From Paulownia fortunei (taxonomy: Eukaryota; Streptophyta; Magnoliopsida; Lamiales; Paulowniaceae): DNA of 64,000 nucleotides. Made by a program: the position numbers and the translations under genes. The notes beneath the pieces are model-generated. The model had not been told where the DNA came from, did no database searches, and was given only the letters and a program-made list of their open reading frames with translations. The stretch covers positions 20,639,278 to 20,703,277 of the forward strand of contig CM033110.1 in assembly GCA_019321725.1 (NCBI GenBank), written 5' to 3'. This document shows positions 24,101-35,319 of the stretch, in pieces; within the stretch, counting starts at the first letter, position 1; each line of letters opens with the position of its first letter.

Positions 24101-25443
24101 GAAATGACTGATTTTATACCAGATAAGTCAAGGATAAAATTGGACATACCAAAATTATAATTTCACTTAAAGCGGCCAGGTAACACTTTTTGAATTTGAT
24201 TCCTACTTCTAAATTGTAGTAATTGTAATCTTGTTCTTTAAAGAGTGAACCATGTAGTCTACTGACATTGTGTAAAAAACTATGAACAGTTTTTACAATG
24301 CCGGTTTTCATTACAATTAACTACAGAGTAGCCATGGTGGCATGTTTTCTTGACCTGAAATGTGGCCATGTTTAGCTCATACAAGCTCGGGCTCAGTGTA
24401 CTCATTTTAAGCTCACAAGTATACTTGAGCTCAATATTAAGTTTGTGAGGACCAATAAGAGTGTTAACTAATCAAGCAATCACTAACTAAATTTTACTTG
24501 GCTCCTAAACTTCTCATAAAATTATGATAAATACAAACAAGCCAATATGTTATTTTTTTTTTGCTTTCTCTTGATTGTTGCACAAAAGGGTGATTATTTA
24601 TCTAAATTTTGTTTTGCATTTGATTATTTATGCTGCTGTATTGGTATTTATTGAGGTTCAGCATATCTGGTCTAATTCAAGGTTGACTTGCACGTGTAAG
24701 TTGTTGTACCTTCCCACAATATATGCAGAATAATACTCCATGTCCAACACTCTTCTTGGCTAATCTGGGTCCAACCTGCTCAGAGGAAGAGCTGATGCAA
24801 GTGTTTTCAAGGTTTCTAGAAGTCTCTTCTAAGTACATTTTTCAAATAGGATGACAATATAATGTTATAATTCTTTACCTTCTTTGACCTTCTATAGATG
24901 TCGTGGATTTTTAAAATTGAAGATGCAAAGCACCTATGGAGCACCTGTTGCATTTGTTGACTTTCAGGTATATTATCATCAGCAAAATCTTAAACAATTT
25001 TCTTTCATTAACTCTTGTATATCATTTCTGTATATCAGATGTGGTTTTCATAAATTTGTCGTGCTTTTGTGGGGTCCATGTGTTCTTCCTTATCTTTTTT
25101 TTTTTCCTCATCTATTTTTTTTTTAAATTTTTATTATTATTAATTTTATTCTTGGCATTAATTGGAAATGGATGTACTACAATACACACAGGATACTGCC
25201 AGTTCAACTGAGGCTCTAAGTCATCTACAAGGCACAATTCTCTATTCCTCAACATCTGGCGAAGGGATGCGGCTAGAGTATCCTTATAGCTAGTTACTCG
25301 TCTCCCTTTCTTTATGCTGTTTGTTTATGTTTTAGAACAAGCTTATTGGTTCTGTTGTTTATGTGATTATAAGGCATTTGCTTAACTGGAAATTTAGATA
25401 TGCAAAATCACGGATGGGAATGCGGAGTAAGAAGTCAAGGTAA
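21109..25443 (+). CDS. Two-RRM RNA-binding protein (RBPMS/Scw1-like)
   Basis: Predicted RNA-binding protein with two RNA recognition motifs, similar to Arabidopsis At3g21215 by recollection; its RNA targets are unknown. Ten exons: 21109-21417, 22250-22312, 23085-23169, 23278-23346, 23604-23676, 23896-23944, 24729-24811, 24898-24967, 25192-25277 and 25398-25443, giving 310 aa. The N-terminus is Pro/Tyr-rich with eight prolines in a row. RRM1 (about 63-150) has RNP2 LFVAGL and an RNP1-like PFAFATF. A basic linker (KRRKG) follows. RRM2 (about 219-300) has RNP2 LFLANL and an RNP1-like GAPVAFVDF. The protein ends [14 protein letters not shown]. Reading through exon 9 without splicing would end after RLEYPYS, so the last intron is needed for the conserved tail. 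That intron has U12-type signals and is listed separately. Overall model certain in outline. Confidence 0.92.
25278..25397 (+). other. Probable U12-type (minor spliceosome) intron
   Basis: This last intron of the RRM gene begins GTATCCTTAT, which fits the U12 donor consensus RTATCCTTT at the diagnostic positions. It carries TTGCTTAACT at about 25378-25387, close to the U12 branch consensus TTCCTTAAC. The presumed branch adenosine is about 12 nt before the AG at 25396-25397. There is no long polypyrimidine tract at the acceptor. Splicing here gives Glu GA|A and restores the basic C-terminus. The other introns I checked in this window lack this donor. Confidence 0.85.
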
Positions 25444-28400
25444 CAGTGAGTGAGACCAAGCTAAATGAAAAGCTTCCCAGTTTTTCTGTTGGGTGATTGG
25501 TCAAGAGAGCATAATGTTTCATCAGATAAATGTATGCATTGCTGTTTTATTTTAGCTTTGTACTTAATAGTTCTCTATGCATTCTGTAGCATGGATTAGT
25601 TTTGATAGTAGTAGATCTTGTTTGTACTTAAACCTTCAATTTTAGTTGTTTCTTGTTGATTATTTTGTTCTCATGGAGAGCTACAATAAGGGATTTAGAA
25701 ACGTGCAACTCTGGGAGGATTGACCTAGGGTAGAAATAATAATCATGTTATGAACGAGCAGTGGAATTATTTACTGCTAATGTATCAAGTATCTGCTTTC
25801 TTTGACAGTGGATGGATTGGCATAATCCTTGTTAACCAAGGGAACAATAAAACTCTGCTTCTATTGTTTTGAAGGGGAGAAAGGTAGAAGACGGCAGTCA
25901 AATGAGTTCCATTTGATAGATTTTAATTAGATATCCAGACGAGGTGTTAAAATAGTGTTCAGGCCCTTCCTCGCAGGGCATTTAGGTCGAGTTTTCACTG
26001 TACAATTTCTTTCTCCTCTGTCCTTGCCAGTGGGTGCTTCAAAACTTTGTAGATATTGGCATAGACTGGGGATCGGTCGTTTACCTCATGTTGCTGTAAT
26101 TTGCTCAAAATAAAATTCTTGCGTTTGTTTACAGAAGTCTTCTTTGATTATTCACACAATTTAAGTTATTGGTAAAACAATTCCTCATGATTGTTGGAAG
26201 GAGTGAAAAATGGCAGAAATTTTCCTCACTTAGACTTACCACACTTCGATCTTTCAGAACTTGAGCATATCATCTGTCCTCCACGAGTGTTCTTGGAGAG
26301 TCGAAGGTGCCAACAAACCATTCTCTTTTGTTCGTTTGATAGAACAAACGATTCCCTTTGTGAGCATAAATTTGTACTTTGTTACTCCGTGCCGTAGCTA
26401 TTCATATAGTAATAGTCGTATATCACAATTGATAAGGACATGTGTCTCTGTCAACATTTCTAGATATTTAATTAAATATGCCTATGATGCCTCGAATTTG
26501 TCAAACGTAGTAAGAGAAAGTGGACTGGGACTGGTGAAATTGATTAATGTGGCCATTGTTTTCTTCACCCACTATTTGACTTTGTTTTAATCTCGTACCA
26601 CTTATTAACTCAGCGGCGACATCAACCTACTACTTTCTTGTTACTAATTTATTATCATATTATTTTTTAGGACATTTCAGATTAGCATTTCACTTTTAAA
26701 AATGAAATTCTCTTTTTAAATCTTATTATTTTAATTAAAATTTTGTATAAAATAAAATCATCCTCTCATAATTTGGGACGAAAGCATTATGATGTAAAAT
26801 ATGCTGGACTTCTTAATCTCAAACTCTTAACACCCCTCCCAACCCAACCTACACATGCCATGGGAGAGAGATAAGAGATAAGAAGTCCTTCAGACAATTT
26901 GACCTATTTCCAGTGGCGTTGGTGCTTAAGACTAAAACTTTGGTGCACTACTAAAACCTTTTTGCCTTGGTAATTAGGGAGGAAGATGCACTCCTTTTAA
27001 ACAAGAAAAAGGCTAGAAAAATGCCAACAATTTGATCACAGTTATAGGAGTCTCCGTTATTATAGTTATTCGAACCCATCATTAGAGTATTATTAAAATT
27101 TCATTTAAACTAAAACACGTCCACCATAAAAATAATTGATTCAAATTCTACTATTACAAGTTCATGACCTCTTTCATGATAAGAAATGGGTTTAACTAGA
27201 CAAGTTAAATGGTGGGTGGAGGTAAAATTTTTGAATGGATCTTATGTAAAACTTGGAACGACCTAATCTATAAATGTCAATAAATCAGAGAAATAAATAA
27301 ATAAAACCATAATTCAACGGGCAGGAAGAAAGTGTTGAGTTTACCATGGGTTGGCAGGAGCACATAAGGTGTCTGAAAAGTCGGACTAAATAATTGTCTA
27401 TATAGTCCTAAGATCTGCTGCAGATTTTCTCAACCTTAGCAAACGCATGTCGTGCTTTGCCCTGCCAGAGCAGGCCCTGTTCACTGTCTGTACTATCGAC
27501 ATCACCATATTCACCTGCTTCTTGTTCCAACAAAATTTCTGCTTCGGGTTAACACTTAAGTCTACGTAATTAGTCATGCTTGTTTACTCTAATGACAGAA
27601 TTCCCACGTCAGCACAGCAATGGAATGTACGAAGATCGTTTCTCGGATTCTGTGAATTTCTTTTGGACAGTGCAAAATTATTATGATAATATCCTAGCCA
27701 TAGTTATAAGATACATTTAATGAATGGATAAAAATTAAATATTTAATTTTATAAAAAATAAAATATTTAAATAGTAAATTTATATCAAGTATATATATAT
27801 TTAATATAGCATCTAAAATATCAATTATTATGATATGATCATTTGATTATAATTTTTGAATTAATCAAACAGATGGGATTGTTAGGTATCACTATTACGA
27901 TGGAAATGAAACCCCATAATTAGTGTTAGTGTCGAACACGGCAATGAATCGAATTATTAGAGATAGTCAGCTTTCTTAATTTTAATAATTCAGGATGCCA
28001 AAAAATAAAATAAAATTAGGAGAACGGACCTACTAATAATTATCGTTTAGTTAATTAAAAATAATATATGAAATTAATTTGAATATTTCATAAACCGATT
28101 ACTTTAATTCGTGCAGTTAATACGTGCCAAATAGTAGGGTTTGGACGTGTCCAACAGTTTCCGGGTTCAATAACAATTGCTAAAACCTTGAATTTTTTTA
28201 TTTTTTATTTTTTGAACAAATTCTTGAAACTTTAAAAAAAAAATTCTTAAAAGGACGGTAATTAATACGCCAAAGAAACAAAAAGTTTGTTGGTATTATT
28301 ATTCGTAGTAAAAAATAAAAACCATAGTCCACGTGCATACATTTATATAATAGTCAGTGCATTCTATATAGAAAATGAATTTTTTTTTTTTTTCTAGTAA

Positions 28401-31273
28401 AAAGAATCACCAATAAATTGGTGGATGTTGGGACTTGGGCACACAACCTACCTGGTTTTATTAAAACGTTGGAATTTTAATTCTTATATAGGACTTTCAT
28501 TTATTATAAATTTTAATTAAAAAAGATTAAATTAATACGGAATATGATGCACAACGTGTATGCTTTATTTTATTATTGATTTCTTTAACAAACTTACTGT
28601 TCACAATTGAATTAGGTCCAATTTTAAAAAGCTGGTAACGGGATGGCCCTAGAGCAAACTATATTTATTGGCTAGATTTCCTCTCCACACCATATTCAGA
28701 CAATTGCTTGTCTCATTAAAAGCTGTCAATACTGCTGGCAGAATGAGAACAAAAATCTTCGTCCAATCATCCAAAATTTAAATATATTATGGGGTTCTAA
28801 ATTTTTAGGGTAGGATTTGTGAGTATAAAATTTTCCTACATAAAAACCCACAAAATAAGAAAAAGAAATCAAGGGAGTATGACTTAATTTCTGATAAATG
28901 GAACTCATAAAAAATAAAAAGAATTGATGTTTCATTTATTAATAAATATCAAGTGTATAATATATTTTTTAAAGTAGATATTTAATTGTAAATTATGTAT
29001 ACTTACATGAAATATAAATTAAAACAAATGATGCATCACACTTTCATAAACCATGTGGTACGGATAGTATTAATTACACAGAAGTGAAGTGGAACTTGAA
29101 ATTAACAATTGGTGAGACCGTGGGGCGACCCACCCATGGCCCGACGGAGTGCGTTTCAGGTTGGTAATGTTCGACATAAAATAGGGTTGGTGTCAAATAA
29201 ATTTAGGCAAAATTGAATTCTCGTAACACAAACTATGAGTCTTTGACACTGCTGGCAAACCCTATTTGTGAGTACCAACAAGTTGTGTAGATTTTTATCT
29301 GACACGTTGGAACTCATGGAATCAAGTCAATTTTCATTAATTATGAATAATAAAATATTATTATTATTATTATTCACATAAAATCTAGTTTGAATTTCAC
29401 CTTTTCCAATTCTTTTGAGGACAAATTTGTCAGAAACTTCCTAGTTAATACATAAATGCAAAACTAATAGAAAAAAGGCATTAATATCCACATATTCATG
29501 TGTAAGATTTTGTTTTTTTTTTAAAAAGGAATTTAACATGCTTTGTAAAACGATTGTGCGTGTTTAATATTATTTCTTTATTTGACAAAGTTTAATGCTG
29601 AATATTCGTATATACATCTAATTAATTTTCATTATATTTAAATTGTATTATTTTTCTTTATTTCAATTTAATAATGTATCTTATATTATATATCATAAAT
29701 AAATATTAAATGCATAAAATATTTTTTTAAATATATACTTGACATGTATATGTGCGAAAATATGAAGAAAAAAAATACCGAATTAAAATAAAAAAATTCA
29801 AAAATATAAATAATAGAAATATAAAATTTTAACATTAAAAAAAAAATTAAAAATAAGCTAGCACAGTCAATTCACTGAAATCGTTTATTGTTGAGCGGGC
29901 GGTGGGGGGGTCGGAAAGTCAGTATCTATCTCTCCACCGACCTACACTCCTCCATTTTCTATATTTTTTTGCAATAATACAATAAAAATTACCAAACGAC
30001 AGATAATGATAGCAATAATCAACTTTCTCTATCTTGATTATCAATATACTACGATTTCTCTTTCCCCCACCACACAACTAATGACAACTACTTCCCAATA
30101 TTAAACTCCAAATTTGGAAATAAATAAATAAACAAGCCACTAAAAAATCTATCATTTTCTTTAGTTTTTCTATCATCTTTCCCTCTTTTCTCTGTTGGAG
30201 CCACACTATACTAAAATCCAGAAGGGTTTTCCAATTTTGCCAAGAATGATTGAGAGAGGGGGAAAAAAAATGGACATGGCGGCCAACAACTATATATTTT
30301 CTTGTGAGGTAACGCCCATGCTTTTTCCTCTGCTTTGTGAACAAGTCTTGTCCAAAGGTTTGGCCTAATATTAACCAATTTATATATAACATTTTGAGTT
30401 TGAGAATATATAATTTCGACCTCAGCTCAAATTTTAACGTTCATAATCATAAAATCGTTACGCGGGTTGGCATAATTCTCAATAAAAATCATTTATTCAA
30501 TGCTTAAATTAGTAAATGTCTACTAAACAAGTAAAAACATGAAATTTATATAGGTTAGAGTTTTGAATTAAAATAATTATAGAGAAATAGATCACATATG
30601 ATGCATGTATTATGTGGTATGATAGTATGAATACTTTGATCAATTTTGGAATAGATTGTGTTAGCAGATCGAGGGCGTTGTTTCAAATCGAAATGTGACC
30701 TTAAATGTTTCCGAATTAAATCCGATACAAATTTTAAATAATTTTTTTATCATGAAAGGTAAATACCTCAATATATTATATGACAAAAACTCAAGTAAAA
30801 AGTATTATTGAACTTGCTTCCCTCTCTTAAACCAATCATATAATAAATGTAATAACTATTCATGTAATTAATTTGAGTTTGGCTAAACTCTATTCAAACT
30901 AAAATTTTCCACCGTATAAATATATACATATAGTTCCAAGACGTCTCTATATAAGTATTGTAGAGAGAGAAACAAGCGTGGTGATGGAGAGATAAAAGGG
31001 TGAAATTGTGGTGTGTCGGTGCATTTTGTAAGTTAGTTTTTGCTCATAAACCTTGCTTTTAGGAGAAAACTAACGTGGCTTCTCGCCCAGATGACAAGAA
31101 CCTTAGCCTTGAAGCCGCAGGCTGCCAAACCAACGCCAGAATCCACAGCCACCCGCATGCCTCTCGTTTCTCTCTTTGTCATTTTTTGATGTCTTTCTCT
31201 CCTATTTACACAGGCGCTGTAGAAGAAACAAATATTTTATAGTATATCAAGAGGTTTTCCAGCTTAGAGTGAG
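25444..31273. other. Spacer between the RRM gene and the ERF gene
   Basis: About 5.8 kb between plus-strand genes. The first several hundred bases are 3' UTR of the RRM gene, with AATAAA-like signals near 26108. The middle is AT-rich, with A/T runs and short ATT repeats near 29352-29372. A short GC-rich patch lies at 29112-29160, and a G-run patch at 29896-29916. The last 350 bp are promoter and leader of the ERF gene. No coding sequence, RNA gene or transposon ends recognised. Confidence 0.55.
30948..30954 (+). promoter_or_regulatory. Putative TATA box of the ERF gene
   Basis: A TATATAA match about 320 bp before the start codon at 31274, followed about 15 nt later by an AGAGAGAGAAAC stretch typical of a plant leader. 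The assignment rests on motif and spacing alone; another AT-rich stretch near 31235 could serve instead. Confidence 0.4.
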
Positions 31274-31741
31274 ATGGAGGGCGGCGGCGCTTCTGCAGTT
31301 GGCGGTGCAGCTAGAGCTGTGAGCCGGAGGAGGGGCGATAAGCCGTACAAAGGTATAAGGATGCGCAAGTGGGGCAAGTGGGTGGCTGAGATTAGGGAAC
31401 CCAACAAGCGATCAAGAATTTGGCTCGGCTCCTACTCCACCCCCGTGGCGGCGGCGCGAGCCTACGACACCGCCGTGTACTACCTCCGCGGCCCGAATGC
31501 GAAGCTCAACTTCCCTGATGAAATCTCTGCCGGCGGGCTGAAGGACCTCTCGGCCGCCTCCATACGGCAGAAAGCTGCTGAGGTGGGCGCCAGAGTGGAC
31601 GCCCTCCAGACCAACAGTTTGGCCGCCGCTCATGGGGACCATGCAATAAATCATGAATCCACGAAACCCTCGTGGTTTCAAGACCAGATTGACCTCAACA
31701 AGAAGCCCGAGCCCGAAGACCCGAGCGTTGAGTATTGGTGA
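31274..31741 (+). CDS. ERF/DREB group II transcription repressor with EAR motif (DEAR type)
   Basis: Nuclear DNA-binding protein with one AP2/ERF domain, of the DEAR/ERF008-ERF011 group. Family members bind DRE or GCC elements and repress stress- and defence-related genes. Single exon, 155 aa. The AP2 domain (about residues 25-81) has [36 protein letters not shown] and [10 protein letters not shown]. It is followed by the group motif [20 protein letters not shown]. The C-terminus has the EAR repression motif DLNKKPEP (DLNxxP) just before the end EDPSVEYW. The N-terminus MEGGG is also typical. It is short for the group, with a reduced region between AP2 domain and EAR motif. Coding DNA is clearly GC-richer than its flanks. 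Not assigned to one Arabidopsis paralogue. Confidence 0.94.
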   Translation: MEGGGASAVGGAARAVSRRRGDKPYKGIRMRKWGKWVAEIREPNKRSRIWLGSYSTPVAAARAYDTAVYYLRGPNAKLNFPDEISAGGLKDLSAASIRQKAAEVGARVDALQTNSLAAAHGDHAINHESTKPSWFQDQIDLNKKPEPEDPSVEYW

Positions 31742-34714
31742 AGAGCTGAAAATTTAACTATAAATACTTTGTTTTTAATTACATAATTAATCTTTTTTAG
31801 TCTTTCTAATCTGAGGGTGTGATGGTAACATGCACCTCGATGGTCGCAGCAGTTAGGACCATCTTAGTTTGTAATTTTTTTTTTTTTTCCTGCTCATTAG
31901 TTTTGGTTTTTGTAATTCTCTTGTTTCTTGGATAGAACATTTTTGTTGTTGCTACTATGTTAATTAATGTGAACATATATATATATATATAGCTATAGAT
32001 TAGCAGTAAAGCTTTATTTTCGTGTTAGTCTGATAAGAATTGACCAGATAGTATATTTGCATGTGATGCTTCAAGTGTTGATGATGATTGAGAGTTGTGG
32101 GGGTGGTGGGTGGGGCGTAGGAAGGGCGGGGGAACAGCCGTGGACCTACCATTTCTCGAGTTTGGTGCAAGTGGCTATTTGCTGCTAACTAGAACTAGGA
32201 AAAAAAGGAGTACAAGAATTGGACTTGGAGTTAGGTATTTGTTTTTCTATTTTCCACTGTAATTTGCAACTGACGAGAATTGGTGGGCGCCACCGCACTG
32301 AACAGCCCGCCAGCCCCGCCCGCTCCGCGAAGGACACAGACAGAGAGAGAGAATTTCATGTCAAAATCCTCCTCCTCAAGAGTCAAGTTGCACTACAACA
32401 TTCCACACTACTGTTTGACATTCATTTACTAATTTTTTGATGTCAAAATTGTTGTGTTTCATCCTCTCAATTTTATGTGATCATTTATAAAAATATTAAA
32501 TTAAAATAAAAAATTTATAAATATTAAATTAAAATAAAAGATTCAAAGACGTGTATATTGTGTTGATAATTTTTTTATTTAATCGTACTATATTTGTGTT
32601 GCACCTATTGAATATGATATCAACGAAGGTGTTAAAAAATAAAAATGACTAATAAAATCAAGTGTTATGCTCAAATATTTCTACCTTAAAATTCAAATTT
32701 ATTGTATATATACATACACGTACACACATTTTTACATATATGTATATATTTTAGTCACTAGTTGTTGGCGTGTGTGCGCACAGACATGTGTGTGTGTGTG
32801 TGTGAATGTATAGGTTTTGTTTACGGGTGGCCACTATTGGTTTTGGACAAACTTGATTTGTTTGATGTCAATTGCAGGTCCACATTTGATGATGCATTCG
32901 AGGTTAATTTGTAGCTGTTTTTTATTCATATTAAAGTGAAGTCTCAGCCCTATTGGCCCCATTATATGTTGATAATAATTGCCTGGAGATTATGTTGAAC
33001 CAGTAACTATTTACATATACCAAAAGAGAAAAGAAAAAAGAAAGAATTGAGAACAAGTATATGAACAGACAAAATTTCAACTCAGGAAACCATTTTACAT
33101 TTTCAAACGTGTTTTCGATGAAGGAAAAACAAGTTAAATGTCGATATTACATTCATTATGTTGCGGCATATAAATTGTTCATTTTCCTGGAAGATAAACA
33201 TTAAGGATAGAAGGGAATATACAATTTTCAATTTTCTATGCAATTGGAATAATATGTGTATCAATCACTCTAACTTGGAATTTCATGTTATTATATCCCC
33301 CACCTCCCCCCCACCCACCCCAAAAACCCCTCCAAAAAAATAAAATAAAAATAAAAGAAAAGAAAAAGCAAACCCAACACACGGATAAATCTGTCAGTAT
33401 TGAAAGAAAATTCCACGTTGTCCACTAGTAAAATGATTCGTACAACGCCCTAATTTGATTTCACAGATTTTTTTAATCAATCTTGAAGGAAAAATTTATA
33501 CCATCTTAAAGTGACTCATATGAACACACTAATTTGATTTATTGTAAATGAATTTTTTCTTTATTTAATAAAAGAATACTAACGGGTTCCAACTCTTTAG
33601 GGGACTCGAACCCACGCATAATCAACTAGGCGGCGGCTCATAAGGAGACACGAACCCACCCATAATCAACTAGGCGGCGGCTCATATTGCAAGTGGAACT
33701 TAAGTTGGCACTTCTCCACACTGTGAGGTTAAGCCACTAGCCCTTCTAGACAGTGGGAACCAAATATTTATCATACATGCAGTGTGAAAATGAAACATGC
33801 AGACGTTGGGTAGGAAAAAAAAAAAATTTGAATTGATTGGAATGGACCACATTCACATTGAGTCCTGAATTCATACTACTTCTCAAGAAAAACCATTTGC
33901 TGGAGCTCAATTAATCTACATCCTATTATTGGGGCTTATCGTCACACTTGCAGAAAATACAATGTGGCCTCCTACCAATATTACGTTAGCCAAAAGATGC
34001 GTAAACATGGATTGGTACAAGGTACAATACAATATTGCAATATTTTACCTGGATTAATACGAAAGATCAATACTATAATGCAAACCTGACTTCTTTGATG
34101 ATGCATGAAAACCCAAGTCAACAGAAAACCCTTAACAAAATAATAAGCTACTCTCACCATCCAGAATAACTAAAGCAATAATTCTGCAGTTCAACCACCG
34201 GCCAAATCATGGGATGAGTAGAAATTCAAGATACCACCTATCAGATGTTGATGCACAGGCTCCACATAAAACCAACAAATATAATTATAGTAATTCATCA
34301 TTAAGGGCCTGTTAATTAAACTAAGCAGGTCCATATTAATAATTAGATACAAATATAATCATATCTAGTTCTGCTTTCATCATTGTTTTTGTTCAATTTC
34401 TAAATCCAAATTGACTTCTCTTTTTTGCTAGAAACATAGATAGAGTAACCGAACTTGAGATCCAAACTCCATCCAGTGGAGCCTATTAGTTGTGTGTTCG
34501 ATCAACTTGAACTCAATATTTATAGCATGCCAAAATTTTACATGTATTATATAGGTTTCAAGATAATATACACTTAAAAAGATCAACGATAGGCTAGTTT
34601 TGCTTGTTCAAGTTCTGCAGTGGCAGTTTTCAACATCCAGTTTGGAAGAACTACCTCACCATGTCATACTGCATATATATGCTGCTGTAGTTGGACTTGG
34701 ACATATTCCAAAGC
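31742..34714. other. Spacer between convergent ERF and CBSX genes
   Basis: About 3 kb between the ends of two convergent genes, so mainly 3' UTRs and unassigned DNA. It holds a TA run near 31977-31992, a GC-rich patch about 32095-32345, a GT run near 32788-32804, a C-rich stretch near 33296-33332 and a tRNA-derived repeat near 33600-33775, listed separately. No protein-coding gene recognised. Confidence 0.55.
33600..33775 (-). repeat. Probable tRNA-derived (SINE-like) fragment with internal duplication
   Basis: On the minus strand, GGGTTCGAGTCCCC is a near-perfect RNA polymerase III box B. It lies downstream of a TGGCTTAACCTC box A-like stretch. A 36-nt unit containing the box B half is duplicated in tandem (33607-33642 and 33651-33686, offset 44, one mismatch). 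The second box B is altered (GGGTTCGTGTCTCC). No tRNA cloverleaf can be folded by eye. It looks like a decayed SINE relic; ends and target-site duplication were not found. Confidence 0.45.
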
Positions 34715-35264
34715 TTATGCCATTTCAATGGTTCGTTTGATTTGCAGAGCAGCTCTTACAACATTTCCTCTAGTGATAATTCCAACCTTAATCAAAACAT
34801 TTAGCATATATATCAACAAAAGAAAGGAAGTTCATGCAAAAGAAAAAGGAAACGTGCATATCAAGAAATGACGTGGCAGCTCCTCACCAGCTTACCATCA
34901 CCATCCACAACAGGAAGGCGGCGATATTTTGTCTCAAGCAGCAATCTGACAATTCACGACAAGATACGCCTTCAAACTTTCAGTTGCCACTTTATTGAAT
35001 ACAACAGGAAACTGTCAATACACCAAAATCAAGTAAAAGTAACTACCTTGCAGCATCCTCAAGATTGGTAGATTCATGAACCACTACTGGAGCCGGTGTC
35101 ATCAAATCACCAACCACTTGTCCATTGGTTTTGCTAAGCAACTTTTGTACTTCGTTGAATGTCTGCAGATGTTATTCAGAATCAGAGACACAACAATTTT
35201 ATGGGAAAATCCCAAAAAGAGGTTTTCTGTCATCAGCACTGCATGCATGCAATTGTGCATATAC

Positions 35265-35319
<55 letters not shown>

